A stretch of DNA of 64,000 nucleotides from Lutjanus erythropterus (Eukaryota > Chordata > Actinopteri > Lutjaniformes > Lutjanidae): NCBI GenBank assembly GCA_020091685.1, contig CM034603.1, forward strand, positions 9,034,683 to 9,098,682, given 5' to 3'. Shown piece by piece: positions 35,801-47,800 of the stretch (positions are counted from its first letter, which is position 1; the number at the start of each line of letters is the position of its first letter). The position numbers and the translations under genes are program-made. The notes below the pieces were generated by a model. The model was not told the origin of the DNA. It saw only the letters and a program-made list of their open reading frames with translations, and did no database searches.

Positions 35801-38800
35801 AAAATGTCAGCTGGAGACTTCTCAGCTGACTCAAGGAGTTAGCATTAGCTCACGTCAACCAGCTACACTTATGAAATCTGCTTTGAGTCATTATTTTAGC
35901 CGACAAAATCCACAGTCGTCAGCTAGAAATGAGAAGCTGCTTTTGTTTACTTCTCTAAGGAATCACAGACCTCGTGTTTCAACAATTACTCCCAATTTTG
36001 ACGTTAAATCTACCACCGTTATCACTGTAACTAGCATAAATGCAGTGCGAGAATGGAAAGCAACAATAACTAAGGAGGGCGGTGCTTAGCGAAGGGTCAA
36101 TTGCCCTGCAGAGTTTTCCATCACAAAGAGCTCAAGGAAAAGGTGATTCCTGTCTACTGAAGCTCATAATGAGGCTGTGCCGTTTGCTATCAACTTACAG
36201 ATTCTGGGGGAAGGTGCCCGGCTCTGTGTCTCCGCGGCGGGCGAGGCCTGACGTGGGTCACGTGGCGCAGGGGCGAGCCGTTGGTGGGGAGGGTGGACAG
36301 ACACTCCCATGATGCCGAGTGGGTGAGAGGGGCCGAGTGCGGTGGAGCAGAGGGGGTGGGAGAAGGACTGGGCTCGTCACCTAAACCTACAACAAGACGA
36401 AGGAAACGACTGTGACAAAAGGAAATGTCAACTCACATTTTCACCTGCTTTAAGGTTTGACTTCAATCAAATAGAATGAAGTTGCAATCAAATAATTACT
36501 TAGAAAAGAGTTCTTACATTCCATTTTTCTAAACTCATATATGAGATTTATGGCTCTCATTTTTTAAATAATTGAGTTAAAAAAAAAGAACAAAAGCCAT
36601 GCTAGCTGCCCGGTGAGGCAGAAACCAGATATTCTTAGGCCATTACCACTAATGGGGCAAAAAATGTCGAGTTTGGCCTGAGGGCGATATCAGAGAAAAG
36701 GCCACTTCACTTCCCAGAAAGGGTTAATCCTTTCATACAATGATATGACATGCTAAATTAAATACAATGGCTAATAACACAGTTGCTGTTAGCATGAGCG
36801 TGGACTGAGAACAGCTTAAATAATCAAAGACATACTGACTCATTTCATCATGGTAAGTTGCACACCACTTATGTGGCTGAAGAAATGCAACACTTCTACA
36901 GTGCTCCTCATTTTATTACAAATAGAAAGTCAATTGACCCTGACCCTGCTATTACTACATCACGCCACATGAGCACTTCAAGGCAATTAGCTGCGATTCG
37001 AGGCACAAAAACTCACTCAGTCTGGTGGAGACGGGACGGATTCTTCTGGTTCTGGAGCTCCGCTTCTTAATAGCCATTGTGTCCTTTTGTCAAAGAAGAT
37101 AAAAGTAATGATGAGCGGTGATTTGTAACCCCCAGTACATTTTGAAGCAGGAGAATAAATGCCATTAACAACCAACAATGATAAAATGCCGTGGTTTTTA
37201 TTTCACCGGCAGTCAGTTTGGTTGCTGAACATCATAAAACATGAAAAAGCTGGAGGGGATGATAAGCTGATGAGGAAATTATTAGAACATGTTTGTCCTC
37301 TTCAGTAAAGGAAAGAACAACTACGACACGCAGGGTTAAGTGGGGGAAATCAGCGTCAGTGGGAATCTACAGGGATTATGGGAAATGTGGCGATTAGTTC
37401 TGAGACACTGAAACTAAAAATACAAGTGTTTTGGGGCAGAGGATGACAATGTTTTGACCATGGTATACCATGTGTTAGTGCACAACAATAACACATTAAA
37501 GGGTAATTCTGGTATTCTTAAACCTGGCACCTATTTTTTACATATTTTTGGGTTCTTATGTTTTAGAATTGGTCCAGCAGATTGCCTTAACTAGCAGCCA
37601 TGAAACAGGCTGCATGGCGGCAAAGTAATCTTTGAAAAAGTACAAGTATGTGCACGAGAAATGGCTACGGAGACTACTGAGTAGCAGCGTTAGCGTTTAG
37701 CTTGAACGCCACAAAAACACAAGAAACACAACGCGCTGTTGTGCGATTGACTCTACAAACAGATTAAAAAAGAAATCAGAGCGACCTTTTTACAGATTGC
37801 TAAAAGCTAAAGATAAGAGGAGCTAATGGATCGCTGCAATTCACAGAAACACCTGAAATCCAGGCACTGAAATGGAGATTTAAAATTACGACCAAGCGTC
37901 AGGGGTTTTGTGTGCTTTCTTTGCTTTATATATTTCTCCAGTGTCAAAGTCAGGTACATATAAATGTCAGGAACCTGGTCACATGACAATGTCCATGGAT
38001 CATTGTGTCTTCGCTAAGCTGAAAAGTCCAAGTGCCTTTGATTTACGCAGATAATTGTTTGTTTTACTCCTGGTTTTGCAGTTCCTCCTACTAAAGGCAG
38101 CTATATGTGCCATTGAGTCCAACTGAGGGGGCGTGTTTATTCTAAGTGTTTGACAACATTATAGGGTTTTAGCACATTACTTCAGACCTGAACTAACGCT
38201 TTCGTTACACTAAATTAAAAACCTTACCAAGGGAGCAGTAGACCAGCATCTCTGATATTCTGTGAGGTAAAATCACTGTTTTTGTTGGTGTCTTTGAATA
38301 GAGAGAGATAGCAGCTGTTTCTGGTAAAGCAAAAAAGATCTTAAAAAAAGGTCTGTCTCCGGAGGATCCTTTCCATAATGTTGTAAGACATTTAGAATAA
38401 CAACCTGAGCCTGTCAGCGGCCAAAATAAGCACCTCTAGTGGACGTACTTTGACAGCGGCCAGGTTTAAAAATACCAGAATTGCTCTTTGAAGGTGGGGC
38501 GTGCTCTTCTAATCCAATACACCCTTTAGCAAATTTTAGCAAATATCTCCTCATGGTCCTCTATTCTCTATTCTGTGCATGTGGTGAAAAAAACTGATGC
38601 TTCTGCACAGTCCTGAACCGAAAATGTCTCACCACGCAAACAACAAGATTCCAGCCCGTCAGCGACAGGTTGCGTTGGTGCCTGTGCACAGGACAAGGGG
38701 GACGGGAGGGGGAGCGAATGGGACGGTAAATCCTCTGTAGGAGGATTTGTTTGGCTGTTGAGTTCAAACATCTGCAGAGTTGCATTCCCCACCTTTAATG

Positions 38801-41800
38801 TAGGCCTGCAGCAAATGATCATTTTCAATGTACTGATTCTATAAATCAATAAAATGATCAAAAATGTCCATGTCAAGTTTTGACCTCTCAGAGGTCAGAA
38901 GAAGGGGACATTAAGTAAATATATGAAAATTAGAAATGATAAAAATTATATTTAACTTAAGTCTCACTTTTAAAAGTGTTTGATTAAAAACTGAACCAGA
39001 ACCAGTAAGAGGTCTTAAAAAGTTTTAACTTGTTGAAACCTGTAGAAACCCTGCAGAGGTGCGGCCTACTAACTACAAAGTAATGTCAAATATTAGTAGA
39101 TATTTTTGTATACGGACCTTTGTATAAATTGTGATTTTAGCTGATGTGCAACTCAAACAATTGTGACAATCTCAGAGCAGACAAAATCTCGGGGACCTCC
39201 CTCCCTTACATTTCAGGAGCTGAAAGTGGTAAATGATTTTTACTTGAGAAATGACTTAAACTAGCAGCTGATTGTCAAAATTGTTCTTATTCATTTGGAT
39301 CAAATCAACTGATTGATGTAACTGTATCAGTTTTCTATTTGTGATCAGTGATACTGTTCTCTTTCCAAACACGCACAGACAGACACTTACTATTCCCAGG
39401 TTGACGCCAAAGTCCTCATCAGGAAATTCCAGAGACTCGATCACTCTGGACTGTCTGATAGTGCGTCTGCCGGTCCCCACGTCATCCCAGCGCTTCGCCT
39501 GGGACACCTGCCGCAGCTGATGCAACGCGCACACACACACACATCAAACACATGCATGAGCACACGCATATTCGCACACAGTGGTGACACCTGGAACAGT
39601 CTCCTCCAACACAATCTCAGAGGAGAGCGTCTGCCCTTGTACCCAAGAAGCTGACAAACAAAGCAGAGGGTTCAGCTGCTGTGTTTAAAGCCCATGAAGA
39701 ATATGAATAAAATACAATATCTTGATTATCAAAGTGGAGTGAGTCATGATAGAGGACAAACTGGCACTGCGGTAAAACAGAAAGGAAAATGAGATGTAAC
39801 AGAAGAGGCAGTGAACGGAATGCAAAACAGAGCAGGACAGGCGCTGTTATTGCCAGAAGTCTATTTCTGCCTCCTTCTCCACCGGCTTCATTTTAAACAA
39901 TTTAATTTTATGGAGAGGAGAACCTGCGGGGTCCAATCATAGCCTTAAGTGACTCAAATCAAGTTGTTATGTTGTTTTGTAAGTGCAATATTCTCCTACA
40001 AAAGCCTATAACCCTTCATCTCGATACAGTAATGGCGCACGACGGCTAAAACACGGTGCCCACTTCAATCACTTAAAGATGCTACAAATTAAAGATGCAC
40101 AACCTTATTGGCAGCATGGGAGACTTCTATCACAAATTTTTCAACACATAGCAAATTTTAATGGCTCCTCCACGCCGCAGAAAGTCTTTCATAAGAGACC
40201 CATAGTGTAATAATGAGCCTCTGCACTTGAATCAAATTGCACCACTACTGCTTCTCACCACATTATAACATTTACTTTAAGATTCGATTTAGTAAGCCGA
40301 GTGTTGACTTTTTGACATTTTGAGTGTAATCCGGAGGCATTTCTGGGCTGGCTCTCAGGCACGCTGGCTAAAAATCTCTGCTCTGCATCGACGTGTCTGG
40401 AAGCTGAAGTTGACTTATTTGGCAACATTTTAGCAGTAATGTGTGTATGTGATCTGTAATAAACAAACTTTTTACTACACTGATGAGTTCCATACTTAGT
40501 CAAACTGGATGACTGCATGCTTTAAAAATTCATTTCCAAGGATTCAGATAAATCCATGACTCATCTCACTATAGAAAAATATTGAGTCACAAACTGAAAT
40601 CATACTGCACACAAAGACACCGCACAAAATCGGTGAATATGCTGCTGCACAAGGTCACTCATGGATTATTATTATTTATATAGAAAGAATAAAAGTACTT
40701 TTTTGTTGGCTGCAAGGAACTATATTAGAGTCAGAGACACCGATGGTCCTTTTTAAAGCATGGAAACAATCCAACCAATCAGAAGCGGTCTGAGGCAGAG
40801 GGTGTCAATTACTCCTAACCAGCTTCTGGCTCGGAGCCTGGATCAGTGTAAGTGTTTAAATTTCCACACATCTGATGACTTTCCTCGAAAAAATTACTTT
40901 GAGTTTGCTGATCTAAACTTTTTGGGAAATACTATTCTTAGTCGTGTTTTTGCTAAAAGTTTTGTCATCATTGTGAGGTTGCCAAGTAACCAGCGCAGTC
41001 TCCAGGAAGTCATTGTTCTCCACAAAGAAATAGTCCAGCGTATGACCCCCTAAAACCATACTTTGTCATGTTTAAGCTTAGGTTTTAATCAGTGAGCTTT
41101 GTGGGAAGATTTCTTTTAAGCGTTTGGACAGAGCCAGACTAGCTGTTTTCCTCTGTTTCTAGTCCGTTTGCTAAGCTGCTATCTCCTGGATTTAGCTACA
41201 TATCAAGTGGACAGACATTAAAGCAGTCATTCCCAAAGAGTCGGGACCCACAGGTGGGTCATGGGAGATTTTATTTGGATCCCCAAATAAATAAAAGATT
41301 ATGGAAGAAATCCAAGATTTATATCTGCAGAAAACCTTTTATAAAGCATCTTTTAATATGAATGGTTTCACTGATGTGAGGAAAAAAAAACAAGAGCCTG
41401 TTAATTCCATCTAAATGCACTTATTTTGTCTAATTTGGGCTAAAATATTCTCTGTTTTCCTGATAAGAGGAATTAAAAGCAATAAGTTGACCTGCTAACT
41501 CAACCTAAATTAATTTATTTCTCATTTGGAAAGTTTTAACATGTATAAACAGCAACAATTAAGTGTTAAGATAATATAAAAAGAGGCAGAAATGACAGTA
41601 AAAATGGTTAGAAATGTTCATGCGGGCACAAATGAACTAATTAGACTAATTGTGATTTGGGTCATGAATGGTTTGTCATTATTAAAAAGCGGATCCTCAG
41701 GGAATAAGTTTGGGAAACAATGCATTAAAGTGTTTCATGAATTTAAAGCTGAAATCTGTGATGTTGGCTCATAATGCCAGTATCTCAGGATCACAAGTTA

Positions 41801-44800
41801 ATTATTTCGTTATCTCAAGATAAAAAAGCTCATGATAACTTGTTCATTTATCTTGTTCTTGAGGGAACAAAAGGCCAATTTTCTTGAGATTACGAGATCA
41901 TTTACTAACTAATTACTAATGACTTTTGTTTCCTCAAGATCACAGGATAATTATGGAGAACTCGAAAATGAGCGCTGGGTTTATTTGATCACACCTGATT
42001 TCATTAAGATCTCAGTCATAACAATAATTCTGACTTTCTACTTAAAAATCAAAGTGAAAAAACTTTGCAAACCCCACACTAGATGCTCCATCTTTGCTGT
42101 GAAGTTATAGATTTCAGCTTTAAACACTTTCTTCTACATTTCTACAAAGAAGTCATGCAGTAAAGCGATATTACCAGTACCAGGGTTTTATGAGTGGTAT
42201 AGAGCTCCTGTAGAATCTGATCCACTATGGAGTTGGTCAGGTAGGAGACCACCGACAACTTCACCTCCCTGAAAAGAGGAGAGCAGAGGATAACAAGAGG
42301 AGGGAACAACAATTTAATCGGCATGCAGGCTGAAGTTCTCGGCCCGACTTGAACTGTTTCGCCGGCTCTTTCTTACTCCAGGGCGCGGTTAATATCCTCA
42401 GCTGCTCTCTCCATGAGGGCGTTGCGGATGGCGGAGCGAGGGATGGAAACTTGCTCGGAAATGGAAGAGAGCGGCGGGCTGAGCCTCTCTGCAGCTGAGC
42501 AGGACATTGGACACAACTCGCGGCACAGGGACACCATGGAGTCCACTACCACCTGGACACAATTGACACGAGACATGCATCACCACACACACATTTTCTA
42601 AAATGAATTTATGTTTCAAAATGATTTATGTGCAGAGTTTTTTGTAATCTTTTATTTAGGTGCACCGCAGCAATTCATTCATTCATGTATTAAGTAGTAA
42701 CACTTGATATGATCTGTTCACTACTTCTTCCAGATCTTTAACAGGTAACATTTGTGCATAAACACAAAAGTGAAAATTCCCCAGATGATATTATTGCAAT
42801 TGAATTGATCTTGAACTTAGCAAATTAGAAATGTAGCCTTGTGCATATCAACAAAATTGGAGTGCACAAACAGAAATGTAAATTATGCTCAAGTAAGTTG
42901 AAATTCAGTACAAAGTATCCCGGATTTGTCCTAGGGGGGTGTGCTGCTTTTTTATCATTCGACTGCACTGTGCTACTGAATCCCAAAGGGAACAAACGGA
43001 ACTAAAAAAATGTTAAACTGTTCCTTCCCTGTGAATTTAAATGCTACATTTCTTTTGAAGTCAGCATACCTGCGCCGCACACACAGCTGCACGCTATTAA
43101 TGGGCAATTTAAATGCAACTAGTCCAGAACTCCACTACTGTTTAAAATACAGATGCATCGGGGGAACGGCCGCTTCTGCAATTACGGCCACAGTTCCACC
43201 TTCAACCCACCTGCAGTTCTTTGTCTGCAGCCTTGGCGAGTTCTCCAGCCAGAGTGTCCAGCCGCTGCTTGACGGGGCCGTCCACTGACAGCACGTGAGC
43301 CAACTCGCACAGAGATGGGTACAGCTAAAACACACACACACAAAGAGAAGAGGTTAAGATCATTACCAAAAGGAAGAGTAGTTATTAAGCAGCTTGTCCG
43401 TTTCCTGAAAGTTATGACATATGTGGACTGAACACAGTCATCAAATTTGATGACCTTAGGCTTGACTAAATCAAAAAGACTTACAACTTGACATAGACAT
43501 TAACACCACTGACTCATGACTGTACTTGAACTTGAGCCTTACTTGACACATTCCCCTGCACCCAAAGATTAAAATCCCAAGCAAAATGACACTTAATTCT
43601 TCAGATCCACTTTGTTTTGCACTAATTCGACACAGCATCCAGTCAGTGTGCAGAGGAGGACCATGAAGAACTGCCGTTGAGTTAATGGATCGGATCGGAT
43701 AATTTTGTTAATATACAAAACATGCAGATCAAAAATTACATTCAGAGACGCATCTTCCATTCCACATTTGACATTACAAAAAGAATGGTCAAGGCTAATA
43801 TTAACATATATCATATATCAGCACTCTAATGTGTATATTAGCTTAACAGCTGGGTAACTCTAAATAAATGAGGTTTGAAATTCACCGTTATGACTTGCTT
43901 AGGAATTGAGATAAAAGACTTTTGACTTGCAAAGCAAAGACTCGGATCCACCTCTCCTAAGTAGTATTTTGTAAGTATATACAACAACAGAAAAAATAGC
44001 AATAAGAAGTTTTAAAATATGTAATATATAAAACAAAAATGTACAACTATATATACAGCAGTGGTCCACATAATAGTGTAAAACAGGGGTCTGCAACCTT
44101 TACGATCAAAAGAGCCATTTTTGGCCAAAAAAGGGGGAAAAAAAATCTGTCTGGAACCACAACTATTAAACGCTCTCTTTTCTCTGAAGACTTTTTTTTG
44201 GCAGCCATAGTTTATGGAGACTCAAGAAGACGAGCCACCATCACAGTTTAGAGCAAAAGACACCGAGCCACAGACACAGTCTTTGATGGATATTTTAGTT
44301 GATGAAATATTAACACTTTTTTTAAATTTGGTGCACAACATACTGCAATAGATTTTTGAGTTTTGTGCCCAACTCAAACTTTTATAAACTTTCTGCTGAC
44401 CTTTAGTTGAGATAATTTACTATTCTTCCTTAGACAAATTTATGGTAAAAGTTAAAGTTAGAGAAACAAAAAAAAAAAAAAACTCCTTAAAATTAAATGG
44501 TTTATGCTATAATTTTAAACATTGAGGTTTCTAAAATTCAAATATTTATATTTATCTAAAGAAGAAAAGTATATTATCTCAACAAAAGATCAGTAATTGG
44601 TAAAATTTTCAACACACAATTTGGGTTGCCAGGTTTGGAAAAATCTCTCTAGCTCGACTGAAGTTGGATTCTTCAAAAAGCATATTATTATTCTAATTAT
44701 TATTATTATTATTAGGATTATAGGAAACACGAAATCTTGAATTTGTAACTAAATTTTACCTAAATCCTCTCACCTTCATGTCCTGGATGAGACACTGGGT

Positions 44801-47800
44801 TTTAAGCCTGATTTTTCAGCCTGCGTTTTATCAAAGAGAAGAACTGGTCCAAACAGGGAACGCCACCCCACCTGGGCGTCTCCTTTGATATATGATTGAC
44901 AGTCATTAGCGTAATAAGAGTTGACAGGAGGTGTCTTCTCTTCTTCTTTGAAGTGTCGGACAGTTCAGGGCTGTTACAGGTGAAAAATGACCATCTGGAG
45001 GATTTCCTTTACCGTAAAACATCCAAGGAGCTTCATCCAAGTGACAACAGCCTGAGCTGTAAATTGTTCAGGAGGCAGAACCACAGCAGCCCAGTTAACT
45101 GTTTTGTAAATCTCAGCACCTTTCTAATGAGTTTTTTTTAAGTAATTAATAGTGAAATGGCAGCAAAATATATTTGGTATATCCACGTTTTAGTGTCTCA
45201 GCTGTTGGGAGATCGATGAAACAGCTTGTCACTTTGTTAACTCGTCTCACTCTTTCTCTGTCGCAATGCAGAACTTGTTCTGTTATTTTTGGGGATGTTG
45301 AGTGGATCTGCGTCTTGATACTCAGGTGTATTGACACTCTCTGAGGGTTCAGCATAAACTTTTCATTTGGTTTCTTGTTGGGTTGAACTGCTGCTCTGTA
45401 GTGTTTGCAGCTCAGGTTATCTTTGTTACTGTACTGAAACATTCATACCGTCCTGCCTTCTGGACATAATAACAACAATCCCTAGTGTTTTTTGACATGT
45501 TTGACATTTTCTGTAATTTGCATTGCGATGTTAGCAGTAAGTCACATGTATCCTTGCAGTAAAAATAGATGCGATAGAAACACAAATCTAAATCAGATTT
45601 CAGACTTTAATATAACTCCTTATTCCTTTAATAATACATCTATTCATGACAGACAGGTGTTTCATAACCTGCCAACCAAAACATTGTTCTAATTTAGGGG
45701 CTCTCATAGTTTTGATGACTGAGTCAGCGTATGATTGATGGTCGCACAGGAACACCCATGAATTTGTCTTATAATAGCACTTAATAAAATTTAAAAAAAG
45801 AGCACCCAGTTCAGCTGTTTGCAGACAGGCAGATCACTTTATCTATCCCCAACATCTGACGAAGTACGAGCCGATCCGTTTTTCTTGAAGCCTCCTTTTC
45901 TCTTCAACCATGGTGTTTTTTTGTTTTTTTTTTGCCATGGTGGCTTTTCCATCTCACTCCCACATTAAACAGCACAGTTGCCCACCGACACACAGCACCG
46001 GCATTGTTGACTAAACGGGATTCCCACGACACTCGAGAGGTGCCAGTTGCCATGCAACCGGTAGCTTTTTAAAAGTTGTCACTCCAAAGCAGACAGATGG
46101 TTGTTAGTGGGGCGCAGGTACACACAGTATATTAAATGTACGCTACTGAAACTGAACAATTAAACACATAATGTTTCATGTCACCTTCTGTGGCTGCACA
46201 AAATATTTCTGAGGGCCTCCATTGACCTACAGGCCACACTTAGACAATTCTAAGCAATTGCTTAGAATTAGTATATTAAGTATTAGTAAATTATTAATTA
46301 ACCATTAATAAAGTCAGCAGTTACAACATATAATTAGTGGAATGAGAGCTACAATATTTCCCACTGAAATGCAGTGAAGTAGAAATATAAAGTGCAAAAA
46401 GTAAAAGTACCTCAAAATCACATAGAAACTGACAAAAACAACATTTTTTGACCATATTTTGTACATATTTTCATTTGTCAAGTTGATATGATGAGCTGGT
46501 TTGCAAACATTTGCTTACTCACACATCCAGCAGACAGGAAACAAAATTAGCATTGATTTGGAGTTGTGTTTGTGACCACCTGGCAATATTCACTCTGCTT
46601 TTAGCTCTATTTGTGGTGCCTACCAACTCCTGCAGCTCTTTAGCTGCTTAAAACTCCATTATGTTTACAAGCTAGTTGCTCGCTGTCTGGCTGCCGTTTG
46701 AGGCTCGGCATCCGGCGACTTTATGAGGGCTTTTTAGCTGAAAGCAGCTGACTGCTTCGTCTCAAAGGTTGCGGGCTGGGAGACTAAAACCTGTGAAATT
46801 CCTGACCTGATATCTGTGGGTTCATCATGATTGACCCCTTTCACAAGTAGTCGTTTCATCTCTTGTTAACAGAGCTTGAAATAAACTTTTTTTTGCTCAG
46901 TGTCCTGCAACTGTCCAAAATTCTACTTTCTGCACATTAGATGCCAACAAGGTAAACACACCAGTTAGCATGTGCAACTTTTCTGGCACAGATATTATAA
47001 CAAAGCAACCTTGAATAACCTATAGACATTTTTACAGTGTTAAATATCTGGGATCATTTATACACAGAGCTAAATGTTACATTGACAAGCTAGCAGCCAT
47101 TTTCATTCACTGTGGTCATCATCAGTGGTGGAAAGAGTACTGAAAGTCTGTACTCAAGTATAAGTATTGTTCCATTGCTAAAATATTACATGTAAAAGTA
47201 CTGGTATTAGAAATATACTTGAGTAAAACTACAAAGTATTCATTGTAAAAACTACTCAGCGTATTAGTTAGCGAGTATTTTTAATCGTTGATGTCACAGT
47301 CACCTCTCCGAACTAAAGTTGCAGATTTTGTACATTTTCCTGAACCATTAGTTGAAAACACTAACAATCAATTAATTATTTATAAATTATAAGAACCAAA
47401 ACATGTTTATTTCCTCATTTTTAATTTTTTCTTCTCATTTCTCTGCCTGTGTGTGTCATTGGCCCATTTGTGGTCAAATCACATGATTGGCTACTATAAT
47501 GCAGATGAAAGGTTTGAATAATAATTCAAATTGTACTCAGTTACTTTTAAAATCAGAATTCAGTACTAAGTAGATTACATAGTGTAATGCATATTTAAGT
47601 ATGAGTAAAAGTACAGACTTGAGAAACTACCCCAGAAAACTTAATTACAGTAATTTGAGTATTTGTAATTACTTCTACCCCTGCTGTTAATATATCACTT
47701 TATTAAGTTTAAATATTTTTCATGTGAGAAAGTAACCATTTAGATTCCCAATATGTGCTCAGTTTATCAAAATAACACCTCTTGGAAATTTGCTTTGATG

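Larger units (their letters stand above)
39517..42174 (-). other. intron of carmil3 between window exons 12 and 13
   Basis: About 2.7 kb, with the hAT-type element and flanking repeats in its right half. The part 39550-41090 shows no recognised feature. Confidence 0.7.
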
